Notes: a model not told the origin generated them from the sequence alone. Numbered from the stretch's first letter, positions 35,873 to 45,472 are shown. The stretch: DNA of 64,000 nt from Botryobacter ruber (GCF_003347595.2 NZ_QCZK02000018.1:1-64000), one strand, 5' to 3'. A program made the numbers and translations.

Positions 35873-36653
35873 CTTTAAAGTTGTAGCTCTTGATAATGCC
35901 GCGGCCCGAGTTGCGCAGGAAGTTGGTTACTTCGTCGCGCTCGGTGCTTGGGTTCAGCTCCAGCTCAATTTTGTCCAGGGCCTGCGAATTATTCAGCCCG
36001 TTCATAAACAGGATGCGGTAGAGCTGCTGAATTTCGTTTATCTGCTCGCTCACGTAGCCTCTGCGGCGCAACCCAACAGAGTTAATGCCTGCATAGGAAA
36101 GTGGTTCGCGGGCAGCTTTTACGAACGGCGGCACATCCTTCAGTACTTTGGAGCCGCCGGAAATAAAGGCATGGGCGCCAATTTTTACGAACTGGTGCAC
36201 CGCACTCGTCGCACTGATGATGGCATAATCGTGTACCTCCACGTGGCCTGCCATCTGCACGGCATTCCCGATAATGCAATTGTTGCCTACCATACAGTCG
36301 TGGGCAACGTGGGCATAGGCCATAATGAGGCAGTTGCTGCCCACCACGGTTTTCATTTTATCCACAGTGCCACGGCTAACGGTTACAAATTCCCGGATAA
36401 CGGTATTGTCGCCTATATGCGTGGTGGTAATTTCACCGGCAAACTTCAAGTCCTGGGGTACGCAGGAAACCACGGCGCCAGGAAATATTTTACAGTTTTT
36501 GCCGATGCGGGCGCCCTCCATAATTGTAACGTGAGGTCCGATCCAGGTGCCTTCGCCAATCTCAACATTTTTGTGAATGGTGGTGAAGGGCTCTACTACC
36601 ACATTCTGCGCAATTTTTGCTTCGGGGTGGATGTATGCTAAAGGCTGGTTCAT
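35862..36653 (-). CDS. lpxA: UDP-N-acetylglucosamine acyltransferase
   Basis: First enzyme of lipid A synthesis, moving a 3-hydroxyacyl chain from ACP to UDP-GlcNAc. The 263-residue protein is a left-handed beta helix (IHPEAKIAQNVVVEPFTTIHKNVEIGEGTWIG and later turns). AYAHVAHDCMVGNNCIIG carries the catalytic His. The C-terminal helical tail is RRRGYVSEQINEIQQLYRILF. Its ATG overlaps the lpxC-fabZ stop by 4 bp. Confidence 0.95.
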   Translation of the reverse strand: MNQPLAYIHPEAKIAQNVVVEPFTTIHKNVEIGEGTWIGPHVTIMEGARIGKNCKIFPGAVVSCVPQDLKFAGEITTTHIGDNTVIREFVTVSRGTVDKMKTVVGSNCLIMAYAHVAHDCMVGNNCIIGNAVQMAGHVEVHDYAIISATSAVHQFVKIGAHAFISGGSKVLKDVPPFVKAAREPLSYAGINSVGLRRRGYVSEQINEIQQLYRILFMNGLNNSQALDKIELELNPSTERDEVTNFLRNSGRGIIKSYNFKDAD

Positions 36654-38044
36654 GCGTCTTTTTTTACGATACTTGCCGACATTTCTGCTTCCATTACCAG
36701 TTTGCCTCCCACAAAGGCCTGACCTGCCATTTTGGCGATGCCACGCTTAATAGGAGCCAGCAATTCACATTTGAATATAATGGTGTCTCCGGGAAGAACT
36801 TTGCGTTTGAAACGGCACTTGTCAATCCCCAGGAAGTAAGGCCAGTAATCTTCAGGATTTTCAACAGTATTCAGAACGAGGATACCGCCTGTCTGCGCCA
36901 TGGCTTCTATCTGCACCACGCCCGGCAGCACAGGGTTGCCGGGAAAATGGCCCGGGAAGAACGGCTCGTTCATGGTGACATTTTTAATGCCTGTAACCGA
37001 GGTTTCGTCCAGGTGGATGATCTTGTCTATCAGCAGGAAAGGGTAACGGTGTGGCAGTGTAGCGGCAATCTGGTTGATGTCCATTACCGGCGGCTTTCTG
37101 GGGTCGTAGGTCGGAACGTTCTGTATGCTGGACTCTTTAATCAGGCGCTTCACTTTTTTGGCGAAGGCAATGTTGGCTGCGTGACCCGGACGAGCTGCTA
37201 AAATCTGTCCTTTCAGCGGTCTGCCAATCAGGGCAAGGTCACCCATCAGGTCCAGGAGCTTGTGGCGGGCCGGTTCGTTTTTATAGCGAAGTTCGGTATT
37301 GTTCAGGATACCTTCTTCTTTCACTTCAACTTTTGGTTTGTGCAGCAGGTCGGCCAGGTAATCCAGCTCCTCGTCCTGCACCACACGGTCCACAATCACG
37401 ATAGCGTTTCCGAGGTCGCCGCCTTTTATCAGGTTCTGCTTAAACAATGCTTCCAGTTCGTGCAGAAAACAGAAGGTTCTGGAAGGAGCAACTTCCGCTT
37501 CAAACTGGTTAAAATCGGTAATAGAAGCATGCTGGCTTCCCAGGACAGGTGAGTTGTAATCCACCATCACCGTCAGACGGTAATCGTCGAGCGGGAGGGC
37601 GGCAATTTCAACACCACGGCTGTCGTCTTTGTAGCTCAGGCCTTTGGTAATTTCGAAATAGTTGCGCAGGGCGTTCTGCTCTTCCAGGCCAACACTTGCC
37701 AGGGCTTTCACAAACTCAATCGCGGAACCATCCATAATAGGCGGCTCAGGACCGTCGAGTTCGATCAGTACATTGTCGATCTGCAAGCCTACCAGGGCGG
37801 CCAGTGTATGTTCTACAGTATTAACCCGGGCCCCGTTCTGCTCGATGGTAGTGCCGCGCGAAAGGTCAACTACATTGTCTACATCAACATTTACAAGAGG
37901 CTGACCAGGCAGATCCACACGCTGAAATTTGTAGCCGTGGTTGGCAGGCGCAGGCTTAAACGTCATGTTAGAAACTACACCCGTGTGTAATCCAATGCCC
38001 GATACCGTTACCGGAGCCTTAATGGTATGCTGTTTTTCGTTCAT
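36650..38044 (-). CDS. lpxC: Fused LpxC deacetylase / FabZ dehydratase
   Basis: A 464-residue bifunctional protein. The first ~300 residues are LpxC, the zinc-dependent UDP-3-O-acyl-GlcNAc deacetylase, the committed step of lipid A. VEHTLAALVGLQIDNV and HKLLDLMGDLALIGRPLKG give the zinc ligands. The last ~150 residues are FabZ, the 3-hydroxyacyl-ACP dehydratase, with LPHRYPFLLIDKI and PFFPGHFPGNPVLPGVVQIEAMAQ (catalytic His, and Glu in the second motif). The fusion is typical of Bacteroidota and couples lipid A to fatty-acid flux at the 3-hydroxyacyl-ACP branch point. Confidence 0.96.
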   Translation of the reverse strand: MNEKQHTIKAPVTVSGIGLHTGVVSNMTFKPAPANHGYKFQRVDLPGQPLVNVDVDNVVDLSRGTTIEQNGARVNTVEHTLAALVGLQIDNVLIELDGPEPPIMDGSAIEFVKALASVGLEEQNALRNYFEITKGLSYKDDSRGVEIAALPLDDYRLTVMVDYNSPVLGSQHASITDFNQFEAEVAPSRTFCFLHELEALFKQNLIKGGDLGNAIVIVDRVVQDEELDYLADLLHKPKVEVKEEGILNNTELRYKNEPARHKLLDLMGDLALIGRPLKGQILAARPGHAANIAFAKKVKRLIKESSIQNVPTYDPRKPPVMDINQIAATLPHRYPFLLIDKIIHLDETSVTGIKNVTMNEPFFPGHFPGNPVLPGVVQIEAMAQTGGILVLNTVENPEDYWPYFLGIDKCRFKRKVLPGDTIIFKCELLAPIKRGIAKMAGQAFVGGKLVMEAEMSASIVKKDA

Positions 38045-38210
38045 TAATGAAACAGTAGTGTATCGTTTTGTTTGTAACCAGCCACCGGTGGGGCAGCCGG
38101 AACTGCCGTGCTAAGGTACTGGTTTTGGGCGCAAACACTACGCGCCTGCAAACTTAATATATAATAGCGGGTCTTGCTACTTTTATTTATAATCACCGGA
38201 TAAGTCAGGT

Positions 38211-39245
38211 TTACCCTTCGGTAAATTTTCCTTCGCGCAGGCTTTCCAGCTCGCGCTGCAGTTCGGGTAATTTCCGGAAAACAGCCAGTGCGCGCAGGTT
38301 TTGCTTGTAATCGAAGGCCGGAGAGCCCTGTATAATGGTGCCGGGTTCTTTTACCGATTTGCCCACACCCGATTGCGCCCCTACCGTTGTTCTGTCGGCG
38401 AGGGTGATGTGGCCTACAATGCCCACCTGGCCTGCCAGTACGTTGTAATTGCCGATCTTGGACGAACCCGAAATGCCTGTCTGGGCCGCGATAACGGTAT
38501 GGTGACCCACTTCCACGTTATGGGCGATCTGTACGAGGTTATCAATCTTGGTGCCTTTCCGGATAATGGTAGAGCCCATGGTGGCGCAGTCGATGGTGGT
38601 GTTGGCGCCTACCGAGATATCGTCTTCCAGTACCACGTTGCCAATCTGCGGGATGGTTTTATAGCTGCCGTCCTGCTGGGGAGCAAAGCCAAAACCGTCG
38701 CTGCCAATCACGGCGCCGGCGTGTAAGGTGCAGTTGCTTCCGATTACGGAATTGGTATAAACCTTTACGCCTGCAAACAGCGTGGTATTGTCGCCGATGG
38801 TTACGTTGTCGCCGATGTAAACCTGCGGGAAAATGCGCACATTGTTGCCGATGGTGCAGTTGTGGCCGATGTAGGAGAAAGCGCCGCGGTAGTGGTTTTC
38901 GCCGACCTGGCTGTTTTGCCCGAGAAAGCAGGGTTCTTCTACGCCTGTTTTAGAGGCCAGCAAAGCCGTCTGGTAATAACTTAAGAGGGTAGAAAAGCTG
39001 GTATAAGGGTCCGGAACCCGGATTAAGGTAGCGGCTACCGCTTTCTTGAGTTCAAGCTTATCGGAAACGATAACGGCACTGGCGCCCGTGGTATAGAGAT
39101 AAGGCTCGTATTTAGCATTTGACAGAAAGGCAAGAGCACCCGCCTGAGCTTCCTCGATCTTCCCTAAACTGTTTACTTTTACCTGGCTATCCCCCTCAAT
39201 CGTTCCCTGGAGCAGGTCTGCTATCTGTTGAACAGTAAATTCCAT
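38211..39245 (-). CDS. lpxD: UDP-3-O-acylglucosamine N-acyltransferase
   Basis: Third step of lipid A synthesis. The 344-residue protein starts MEFTVQQIADLLQGTIEGD, the LpxD uridine-binding domain, followed by a hexapeptide beta helix (IGHNCTIGNNVRIFPQVYIGDNVTIGDN). NLVQIAHNVEVGHHTVIAAQ carries the catalytic His. QGSPAFDYKQNLRALAVFRKLPEL is the C-terminal helix. It lies 166 bp upstream of lpxC-fabZ on the same strand, probably in the same operon or with an internal promoter. Confidence 0.95.
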   Translation of the reverse strand: MEFTVQQIADLLQGTIEGDSQVKVNSLGKIEEAQAGALAFLSNAKYEPYLYTTGASAVIVSDKLELKKAVAATLIRVPDPYTSFSTLLSYYQTALLASKTGVEEPCFLGQNSQVGENHYRGAFSYIGHNCTIGNNVRIFPQVYIGDNVTIGDNTTLFAGVKVYTNSVIGSNCTLHAGAVIGSDGFGFAPQQDGSYKTIPQIGNVVLEDDISVGANTTIDCATMGSTIIRKGTKIDNLVQIAHNVEVGHHTVIAAQTGISGSSKIGNYNVLAGQVGIVGHITLADRTTVGAQSGVGKSVKEPGTIIQGSPAFDYKQNLRALAVFRKLPELQRELESLREGKFTEG

Positions 39246-39688
39246 TTTGTAAAATTAGACCAAAAAATTAAATCTGCTACTACCTTGGGGGCGCAAACTT
39301 ACTAAAATTATAACCCCGGTGTATAACGTCGGGCTACATATAATTATGCACATGGCCTGAAAAAACCGGACCGGTTTGTTCTGCGCTGTTTGGCAGGATA
39401 TACAGTTGCGGCAGCGTTTTCTGCAAATGCAGTCAGCTATTGCATTTTTTGCTGTTCGGTAAGCTGCTGATCCCTTTCTTAGGGGCAGCAGAAATAAAAA
39501 TAAGGAGCAGAGGCTATGGTGGCTGCTGCAGCAGATCAGAGACTTAAATAAAACAGGCTGCATGTACCTTGTCCGTGCTCACAAATACAGGAAGAGGGTG
39601 TAAATGCCGGGCTGCGATAAATTATATAAGAGCGGGTGCAACCATATCGGGGTTTTTACGCAAAATATACTAAACTTAACCTATCATC
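39246..39688. other. Intergenic gap between lpxD and the DUF6799 gene
   Basis: Promoter region for two divergent genes. It holds one GGAGCAG copy at 39504-39531. No gene is supported; the 102-codon frame at 39255-39563 on the minus strand is Cys/Ser/Arg-rich and looks random. Confidence 0.5.
39504..39531 (+). repeat. GGAGCAG dispersed repeat
   Basis: GGAGCAGAGGCTATGGTGG, then CTGCTGCAG. Its right end matches the variant found in the hairpin pair at 40332-40397. Confidence 0.65.
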
Positions 39689-40324
39689 ATGAAAAAGCTG
39701 TTTACAATACTTTTTATATGTTTTATGCTAGTGCCGGGGGCGCAACAGGCCTGGGCGCAAACCAACACCCCGGAAGCCCTGAAAGAAGGCTATGGCATGC
39801 ACGAAGGCAAGATGATCCATATTGCCGACGGAACCATCACTCCGATGGAAGAAGATGTGACCATGGAAGATGGTACCAAGGTGATGCAGGATGGCACCGT
39901 GGTACTGCCCGGTAAAAAACCGCAGAAACTCCGCGAAGGGTATGCTGTTAACAAAATGGGTAAAATTGTGCTGCTCGAATACGATATGATGAAGCCCGAA
40001 GCTATCCAGAGCCATTCCCAGCGCATGCTGGGCAACACGGCAACGCAGATTATCACAACAGGCGATAGCACCATTGTCGTGGTGGACCCTTCCGAAGCTG
40101 GTAATACGGGACAGCTGACCACCGATCACTCCCGGCGCTCTGCTCTGATTTCGGAAAAGAACAGCCTGGTAGTGCAGAAAGCCGAACTGATGAACAGGCT
40201 GAAAACGAAGGAAATTCCAAAGAATGAAGAACTAAAAACGATCAATGCCCGGCTTAAACAGATTGACCAGGAACTGAAATCGTTAGAGCCACAGCCTGCG
40301 CAGGAGCAGAAAGCGGAAGAATAA
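39689..40324 (+). CDS. DUF6799 secreted protein
   Basis: A 211-residue protein with a signal peptide (MKKLFTILFICFMLVPGAQQAWA, cut before QTN). The next part is made of short repeated turns in which 'DG' recurs (MIHIADGTITPMEEDVTMEDGTKVMQDGTVVL), the DUF6799 pattern. The C-terminal third is a Lys/Glu-rich coiled-coil region (AELMNRLKTKEIPKNEELKTINARLKQ). Function is unknown. It ends just before a perfect hairpin made of two inverted GGAGCAG repeats. Confidence 0.75.
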   Translation: MKKLFTILFICFMLVPGAQQAWAQTNTPEALKEGYGMHEGKMIHIADGTITPMEEDVTMEDGTKVMQDGTVVLPGKKPQKLREGYAVNKMGKIVLLEYDMMKPEAIQSHSQRMLGNTATQIITTGDSTIVVVDPSEAGNTGQLTTDHSRRSALISEKNSLVVQKAELMNRLKTKEIPKNEELKTINARLKQIDQELKSLEPQPAQEQKAEE

Positions 40325-40331
40325 AACTGTT

Positions 40332-40397
40332 CTGCAGCCGCCACCACAGCCTCTGCTCCCGGCAAAACAGGAGCAGAGGCTGTGGTGGCGGCTGCAG
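40332..40397. repeat. Perfect 28-bp hairpin made of two inverted GGAGCAG repeats
   Basis: The arms 40332-40359 and 40370-40397 are exact reverse complements (28 of 28) around a 10-nt loop, CGGCAAAACA. Each arm is one copy of the dispersed repeat with CTGCAG at the outer end. It lies between convergent genes and could act as a two-way transcription stop, though it lacks T tracts. Confidence 0.85.
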
Positions 40398-40425
40398 CAA
40401 AGCGTTTACACCTGTTTTACGGGCC

Positions 40426-41538
40426 TTAACTGATAATCATCTTTTCCAGCCGCTGCAGGTACTGCGCATCGACTGTTGCGCCAAGGCCCGGCTGGTCGGG
40501 CAGCGTTACCCCGCCGGTGCTGTCGTAGCGGATGCCGCCTGCTACAGGGTCTTCCACAAACATCAGCGGCGTATCGAAGTCGAAGTAGACGATGTTGTCG
40601 CTGGCCAGGGCCAGGTGGGCTGAAGCCGTAAAGCCCAAACGCGATTCCAGGAAACCTCCTACCTGCAGTTGCAGTCCTGCCTGCTCTGCCACTTCGATAA
40701 TTTTAAGGGCTTTGAAAATACCCGACGATTTACCGAGCTTGATGTTGATGTAGTCGCAGGCAGCCAGGTCGGTGAGGCGTTTGGCGTCGTGGTGGTCGCA
40801 GCAGGATTCGTCGGCCATGATGGGGATGGGGCTTTGCTGCCGCACTTCCGGCAGCGCCATAAAATTCCAGCGGGGAATAGGTTCTTCGCAGTACTGGATC
40901 TGGTAAGGCGCCAGGGCCTTTAATGTTTCGATGGCTTCGGCTTTGCTCCAGCCCTGGTTGGCATCTATCCGGATAGGTATGGTTTCCCCGACCGCTTCCC
41001 GGATAAGCCGGATCCGCTCCACATCTTTTGCTGCTTCGCCCAGTTTTACTTTGATCAACCGGAAGCCACGGTTCTTTATAGCCAGTGCATCGGCTGCCAT
41101 TTTCTGCGGATCGCCAATGCTGACGGTGTAGTCGGTGGTAATTTTTTTATTGTTCGAACCTCCCAAAAAAGCAAACAGCGGCAGGTTGGCCTGTTGCGCC
41201 GCAATGTCGTACAGGGCCATGTCGAAAGCACTTTTGATGCTGGCGTTGCCGTAAATGACCGCATCCATGGCCCGGGAACATGCCTCCATGTCCAGCGGGT
41301 TTTTGTCTTTCAGCACGTTGGCCAGGTACTTCGCCACCACAAAGCAGGTGTCCATGCTTTCGCCGTTTATAGCCATAAAGGGGCTGCACTCCCCAAAACC
41401 GGTAATTCCCTCGTTCGTCCGGATAACCACCACTACATTTCCAGCACAGGTATGCGGGCCTAAAGCCGTTACGAAGGGCGCTTTCAGTTTAATAGGCGAT
41501 TTGTAGACTTCGATCTGCGTAATTTTCATCGGATTCAT
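40426..41538 (-). CDS. Dipeptide epimerase (enolase superfamily)
   Basis: A 370-residue member of the muconate lactonising subgroup, closest to L-Ala-D/L-Glu and related dipeptide epimerases. Catalytic landmarks are FRLIKVKLGEAAKD (KxK acid/base), the three metal ligands in RIDANQGW, QYCEEPI and IMADESCC, and the second Lys in INIKLGKSSGIFKALK. It likely works in murein peptide recycling; dipeptide specificity cannot be told. ATG 41538 is used; ATG 41529 is an alternative. Confidence 0.88.
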   Translation of the reverse strand: MNPMKITQIEVYKSPIKLKAPFVTALGPHTCAGNVVVVIRTNEGITGFGECSPFMAINGESMDTCFVVAKYLANVLKDKNPLDMEACSRAMDAVIYGNASIKSAFDMALYDIAAQQANLPLFAFLGGSNNKKITTDYTVSIGDPQKMAADALAIKNRGFRLIKVKLGEAAKDVERIRLIREAVGETIPIRIDANQGWSKAEAIETLKALAPYQIQYCEEPIPRWNFMALPEVRQQSPIPIMADESCCDHHDAKRLTDLAACDYINIKLGKSSGIFKALKIIEVAEQAGLQLQVGGFLESRLGFTASAHLALASDNIVYFDFDTPLMFVEDPVAGGIRYDSTGGVTLPDQPGLGATVDAQYLQRLEKMIIS

Positions 41539-41645
41539 CCGCTAGAGTTCCCGTTTTACATGATGTTACGCATAGGGTAGAAAAGGTATGGCAGTGTTGC
41601 CTTATTTTGGTTAGTTGTTGGGAGGCGTGAAAAGAATGAGTAGGT

Positions 41646-42692
41646 TTACTTGTTGCGTTCAGTAGCAGCAGCACAGTTCTGCGATAAATAGGCGGCCGTG
41701 AATTCTCTTCCACTGTTTACCAGTTTCTCTTTTTGTGCAGCTGACAAACGTTTTATCCTGGGGGTGATGCCTACGGAAGAGATGGAGATGGTCCGGGACC
41801 AGTCGGCCTCCGTTAAGGTGTTGCGGTTCAGGTTTTCGAGCACGAAGATGTAAAAGGCAGCGATGTAGTCGTTGAAACTGTTTATTTCCAGCGGTACCAG
41901 TTCCCGTGAGCTGGCATCATTCTGTATCTGCACATCAGTATCTATCCGGACGCCGATTGTTTGCGGGTTTGGTATCCTGTGCTGTAGGCTGGCTGCATCT
42001 GTTTCGGTCCTGTCGAACAGGAAGATGGGAAAATTGCCGATGATGCCGCCATCCACCACGATGTCAAGTTCTTTTGTTTTATCTGGTTTTTTGTAAACCG
42101 CCCCGGTACTGTCGATAAACACAGCCTGAAAGTACAACGGTATCGACATGGAAACCCGGACGGCATCTTTTATTTTCATGTGCGGATAGTTCTCTCTGGA
42201 GAACACGAGGAGCTGCTGTCGGTTTAAGCAGGTTGCCGTTACATACAGGTCTTTGTAGCCTTTCTGGCTAAGTTGTTCAAATGTAATATCCGCATTTCCG
42301 GTTTTCTGCTCAATTAACGCTCCCAGCCATTCGGTAAATTTTTCGCCCCGGTACCAGCCGTACACTTTATTCATGCGCACCAGGCCACCGACAAACATAA
42401 AGCGGCCATCGTTAAACCTGCTGAACTGCGTGGAAGAAATAATTTCAGCTATTTCTTCGGATGTGTACCCTAGCGAAACCATCAGTGCCGTAATTGCTCC
42501 TGCCGAGGTTCCTCCAACTTTCTGCACATCCTTCAGCTTATCGTGCTTCTCGAGTTCTTCGATTACGCCCGCATAGGCAAGCCCACGGATGCCGGCACCT
42601 TCAAACACCAGGTTCTGAAACGCGCAGGTCTGGGAAAAGCCCGGCAGCGACAGGAAAAGTAAAATGAGTGCTGTTGTTACGAACCTTTTCAT
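41646..42692 (-). CDS. Patatin-like phospholipase
   Basis: A 348-residue protein with a signal peptide (MKRFVTTALILLFLSLPGFSQ), so exported. The patatin domain has the oxyanion loop FEGAGIRGLAYAGVIEEL, the nucleophile elbow GTSAGAI (GxSxG) and the catalytic Asp in VVDGGIIGNFPI. It likely hydrolyses acyl chains of lipids in the periplasm or outside. Some Bacteroidota patatins continue into an outer-membrane barrel; none is seen here. Confidence 0.88.
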   Translation of the reverse strand: MKRFVTTALILLFLSLPGFSQTCAFQNLVFEGAGIRGLAYAGVIEELEKHDKLKDVQKVGGTSAGAITALMVSLGYTSEEIAEIISSTQFSRFNDGRFMFVGGLVRMNKVYGWYRGEKFTEWLGALIEQKTGNADITFEQLSQKGYKDLYVTATCLNRQQLLVFSRENYPHMKIKDAVRVSMSIPLYFQAVFIDSTGAVYKKPDKTKELDIVVDGGIIGNFPIFLFDRTETDAASLQHRIPNPQTIGVRIDTDVQIQNDASSRELVPLEINSFNDYIAAFYIFVLENLNRNTLTEADWSRTISISSVGITPRIKRLSAAQKEKLVNSGREFTAAYLSQNCAAATERNK

Positions 42693-42840
42693 GGGCTTCT
42701 ACCGGGACGAATGTTTAGTAAATTATTTATTGTTTTTACGGTCTGTGTAAAAAAAACTATCCTGGCACTGGTAAAAGTGGCAGGATAGTTTTTAGAGTTC
42801 GTTTGCGGGAGCCTTTCCAGTAAAACAGCACGAAAGTAAT

Positions 42841-42868
42841 GCAGCTTCAGCCACCACACCCGCTGCAC
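42841..42868 (-). repeat. GGAGCAG dispersed repeat, divergent copy
   Basis: GCAGCTTCAGCCACCACACCC, then GCTGCAC on the plus strand. It overlaps the DNA just downstream of the next minus-strand gene's stop. Confidence 0.45.
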
Positions 42869-42872
42869 AGCA

Positions 42873-43610
42873 TTATCTGTTGTAGGCGTCGATAGCGGAC
42901 CGGAGGTGTTTTGGTTTGGAAAGCGATATCAGGTAGCTAGTCCAGAGGCTGGCGCCGCCAATTCCTAAACCTATCAGTGGAACTGTCATGTTTGGAGTGG
43001 CGTGCACTTCGTTGTTTTGGGGTTCGCCACTGTTTGCGAAGCTAATTATACCGCCAAGTATAGCTGCTCCACCCACAACATATAAAATTGTTTGTGTATT
43101 TGTGTTTGATTTATATTTATTTAGATGAGCCAGACTCTCCGGGTTTTCACCTAAATCAACGCTCAGGTTTTTGTAATCTGCTTTTTTTAGCTCACCAAAC
43201 CCAATGTTGTAATAATTTTTGATGTTCCTGGACGATCCGCCACCGGTATACATTCCGGTTCCGGGACTGAAATGACCAGGGGAATAATTGACAGTTTCTA
43301 ATTCGTATAAGTTAATTTTTCCTTTCCTGATCCTTTCTGAAAATGTTGTCCCGCCAGTAAAGTTTAAGTTACTGGTATTTGCAAAAAAACCTTTTTCGTT
43401 TTGATAAAACTTTACTAACTCACCTTTTACTTTTCTGGCGTCTACAATTAAGTGCGCTCCGCCTAAAAGTGGCGTTTTATAATCAATAGTTCTGGCATAA
43501 ATTACAGAATCGGAATACAGGTAAATAAAATTTCTGGTTTCATCTACCTGTCCGAATGCAACAGGATGAAGAGCGATGAACCCCAATAACAGCAGTAAAA
43601 TTTTTTTCAT
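42873..43610 (-). CDS. Exported hypothetical protein
   Basis: A 245-residue protein with a signal peptide (MKKILLLLLGFIALHPVAFG). The middle region is soluble. Two hydrophobic segments (ILYVVGGAAILGGIISFA and VPLIGLGIGGASLWTSYLIS) and the ending SAIDAYNR come last. The ending is one I associate with a broad class of Bacteroidota membrane-associated hypotheticals. The gene is somewhat A+T rich. No function is assigned. Confidence 0.65.
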   Translation of the reverse strand: MKKILLLLLGFIALHPVAFGQVDETRNFIYLYSDSVIYARTIDYKTPLLGGAHLIVDARKVKGELVKFYQNEKGFFANTSNLNFTGGTTFSERIRKGKINLYELETVNYSPGHFSPGTGMYTGGGSSRNIKNYYNIGFGELKKADYKNLSVDLGENPESLAHLNKYKSNTNTQTILYVVGGAAILGGIISFANSGEPQNNEVHATPNMTVPLIGLGIGGASLWTSYLISLSKPKHLRSAIDAYNR

Positions 43611-44030
43611 GTGCGTAAATTTTTAATTGTGAAATAATAAAGCTTTAAATATGATCTTCTGTTAATAAAATACCAGGGAATCGTGATTTATCCCATCAAC
43701 TCTTCCGAAACACTATACCATGCCCGTAGCGGATGCATACGCTCGCTCTGCTGAAGAGAAATACAACCGGCAAGCTTAAAAATTTAAGCTCTACATTTTA
43801 CTAAAAGCAAAATTTGCCGGATACCTGGCCATCACCTACGTATGCGTCGGAGTGGCAGGAAAATTTATACTATTGAGCTGAATTGTAGTGTTACCAGATT
43901 GATGGAGGTATTGCTGTTGCCAGGTTAAAACAACTGGCGGCAAACCGGGAGCAATATAGTAGAATATTTCAAAAAAATAATGAACCAGGTAATTTATAAG
44001 CTTCTGCTTGTATGAAAAAGTTTGCTGAAA
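43611..44030. other. Intergenic gap, no recognisable feature
   Basis: 420 bp between two minus-strand genes. No gene, hairpin or known repeat family was recognised. GCAAGCTT and AAAATTTAAGC give a few short palindromes only. Confidence 0.4.
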
Positions 44031-45260
44031 TTAATGCGCCACTTCCTTGGGGTAGCACACATAGTATTTCTCCACCTTATGTCCCAGCGCCCGGATATTC
44101 GGCAGGTCAGAGGCATCGGCTACGTCCACCATATAACCCGCCTTGGTAAGCACATCAATCGACTGGCCCTCGGCCTGGTAGGCGTTGTTGCTGATCTTGC
44201 CTGAAATCATGAGGTACTTTACCTCTTCGGGGCTCACTTTAAAATGCTCCTGTACCAGTTCGCTGATGCCCAGCAGAAATTCACTGTCGATGGGTTTGGC
44301 GGAGATGATAACCTTGAAGAGCCGGCGGTTCAGGATACTGGTGGCCAGGAACGAGAGAATACGGTCAGAGTGCGACGCCCATTGCTTGATGCCGCTCCAC
44401 ACATCGTGGTCGTCGAGGGAGGCGAAGCGTTCCAGGATGCTGTGATCGGCCTCGAAATCCTGCAGGGTGAGGTTGGAGGCCAGGAAAAAGCGGAGGCAGG
44501 GGCTGGCGGGAACGTCGTGGCCCTGCTGCAGCAACTGGCGCGCGCGCTGTACCGTGCGCAGCACCATGTTCTCGGCGCTGATTACGGTTTTGTGCAGGTA
44601 CACCTGCCAGTACATCAGCCGCCGCGACACCAGGAAATTTTCGATGCTGTAAATTGCCTTTTCTTCCACTACCAGTTTGTCGTTTGCCACGTCGAGCATT
44701 TTGATGATACGGTCGGCCCCAATTTTACCCTCGTACACGCCGGTGTAAAAGCTGTCGCGGTTCAGGTAGTCGAGGCGGTCCATGTCGAGCTGGCTCGTTA
44801 CCAGCTGGTGAAAGAAGTTGCGGTGGTAGGTACCGGTAAAAATCTGCATGGCCAGTTCCAGCCTGCCGCCAAAAGCCTCGTTGAGCAGCTGCATAATGTG
44901 CAGCGAGAGGTGCTCGTGGTGTACATTGCTGAAGATGGCTGTTTCCAGGGCATGCGAAAAAGGACCGTGCCCGATGTCGTGCAGCAGGATGGCAATCAGC
45001 GATGCTTCGTACTCTTTATCGTTTATTTCATTATTTTTACTTCGGAGGGTGCTCAGGGCGGTTTCCATGAGGTGCATGGCGCCCAGCGCATGATGAAAAC
45101 GTGTGTGCAGCGCTCCCGGGTACACCATTTCCGTAAGCCCCAGCTGCTTTATGCGGCGCAGGCGCTGGAAGTAAGGGTGCTCAATAATGTCGAACAGCAG
45201 GTCGGTAGGTACGGTAATAAAACCATAGACCGGGTCGTTAAATATTTTTTTCTTGTTCAA
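44031..45260 (-). CDS. HD domain phosphohydrolase
   Basis: A 409-residue protein of the HD superfamily, similar to the dGTPase/SAMHD1-like group. Metal ligands are seen in LHTRFHHALGAMHLME, LLHDIGHGPFSHALE and LDMDRLDYLNRDSF. N-terminal NDPVYGFITVP and FQRLRRIKQLG are also typical. In many Bacteroidota I recall this gene next to lpxD, whereas here about 4.8 kb with four genes lies between. Substrate unknown; nucleotide triphosphates are likely. Confidence 0.88.
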   Translation of the reverse strand: MNKKKIFNDPVYGFITVPTDLLFDIIEHPYFQRLRRIKQLGLTEMVYPGALHTRFHHALGAMHLMETALSTLRSKNNEINDKEYEASLIAILLHDIGHGPFSHALETAIFSNVHHEHLSLHIMQLLNEAFGGRLELAMQIFTGTYHRNFFHQLVTSQLDMDRLDYLNRDSFYTGVYEGKIGADRIIKMLDVANDKLVVEEKAIYSIENFLVSRRLMYWQVYLHKTVISAENMVLRTVQRARQLLQQGHDVPASPCLRFFLASNLTLQDFEADHSILERFASLDDHDVWSGIKQWASHSDRILSFLATSILNRRLFKVIISAKPIDSEFLLGISELVQEHFKVSPEEVKYLMISGKISNNAYQAEGQSIDVLTKAGYMVDVADASDLPNIRALGHKVEKYYVCYPKEVAH

Positions 45261-45472
45261 ACGGAGTTGTGTTTAAAGGCTTAAGCGTATAAGCAGCGGG
45301 TGTTGCCTACCCGTTAATTTTGTTTTTAGAAATTTCTGTGGAATCCTTTAATCTGTTAAATCTGTGGTTCAGACAAAAAACTAAAAAAGCATCTGCCAGT
45401 ATACACTAAGTTACCTGCTTATTTACGTAAGTTATAATAACAGTAAAAATTACGCAAAACCAATATAAAACT

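Noticed and set aside
39255..39563. A 102-codon open frame on the minus strand
   Set aside because: Composition is Cys/Ser/Arg-rich and random-looking, and it covers a GGAGCAG repeat and the lpxD leader.
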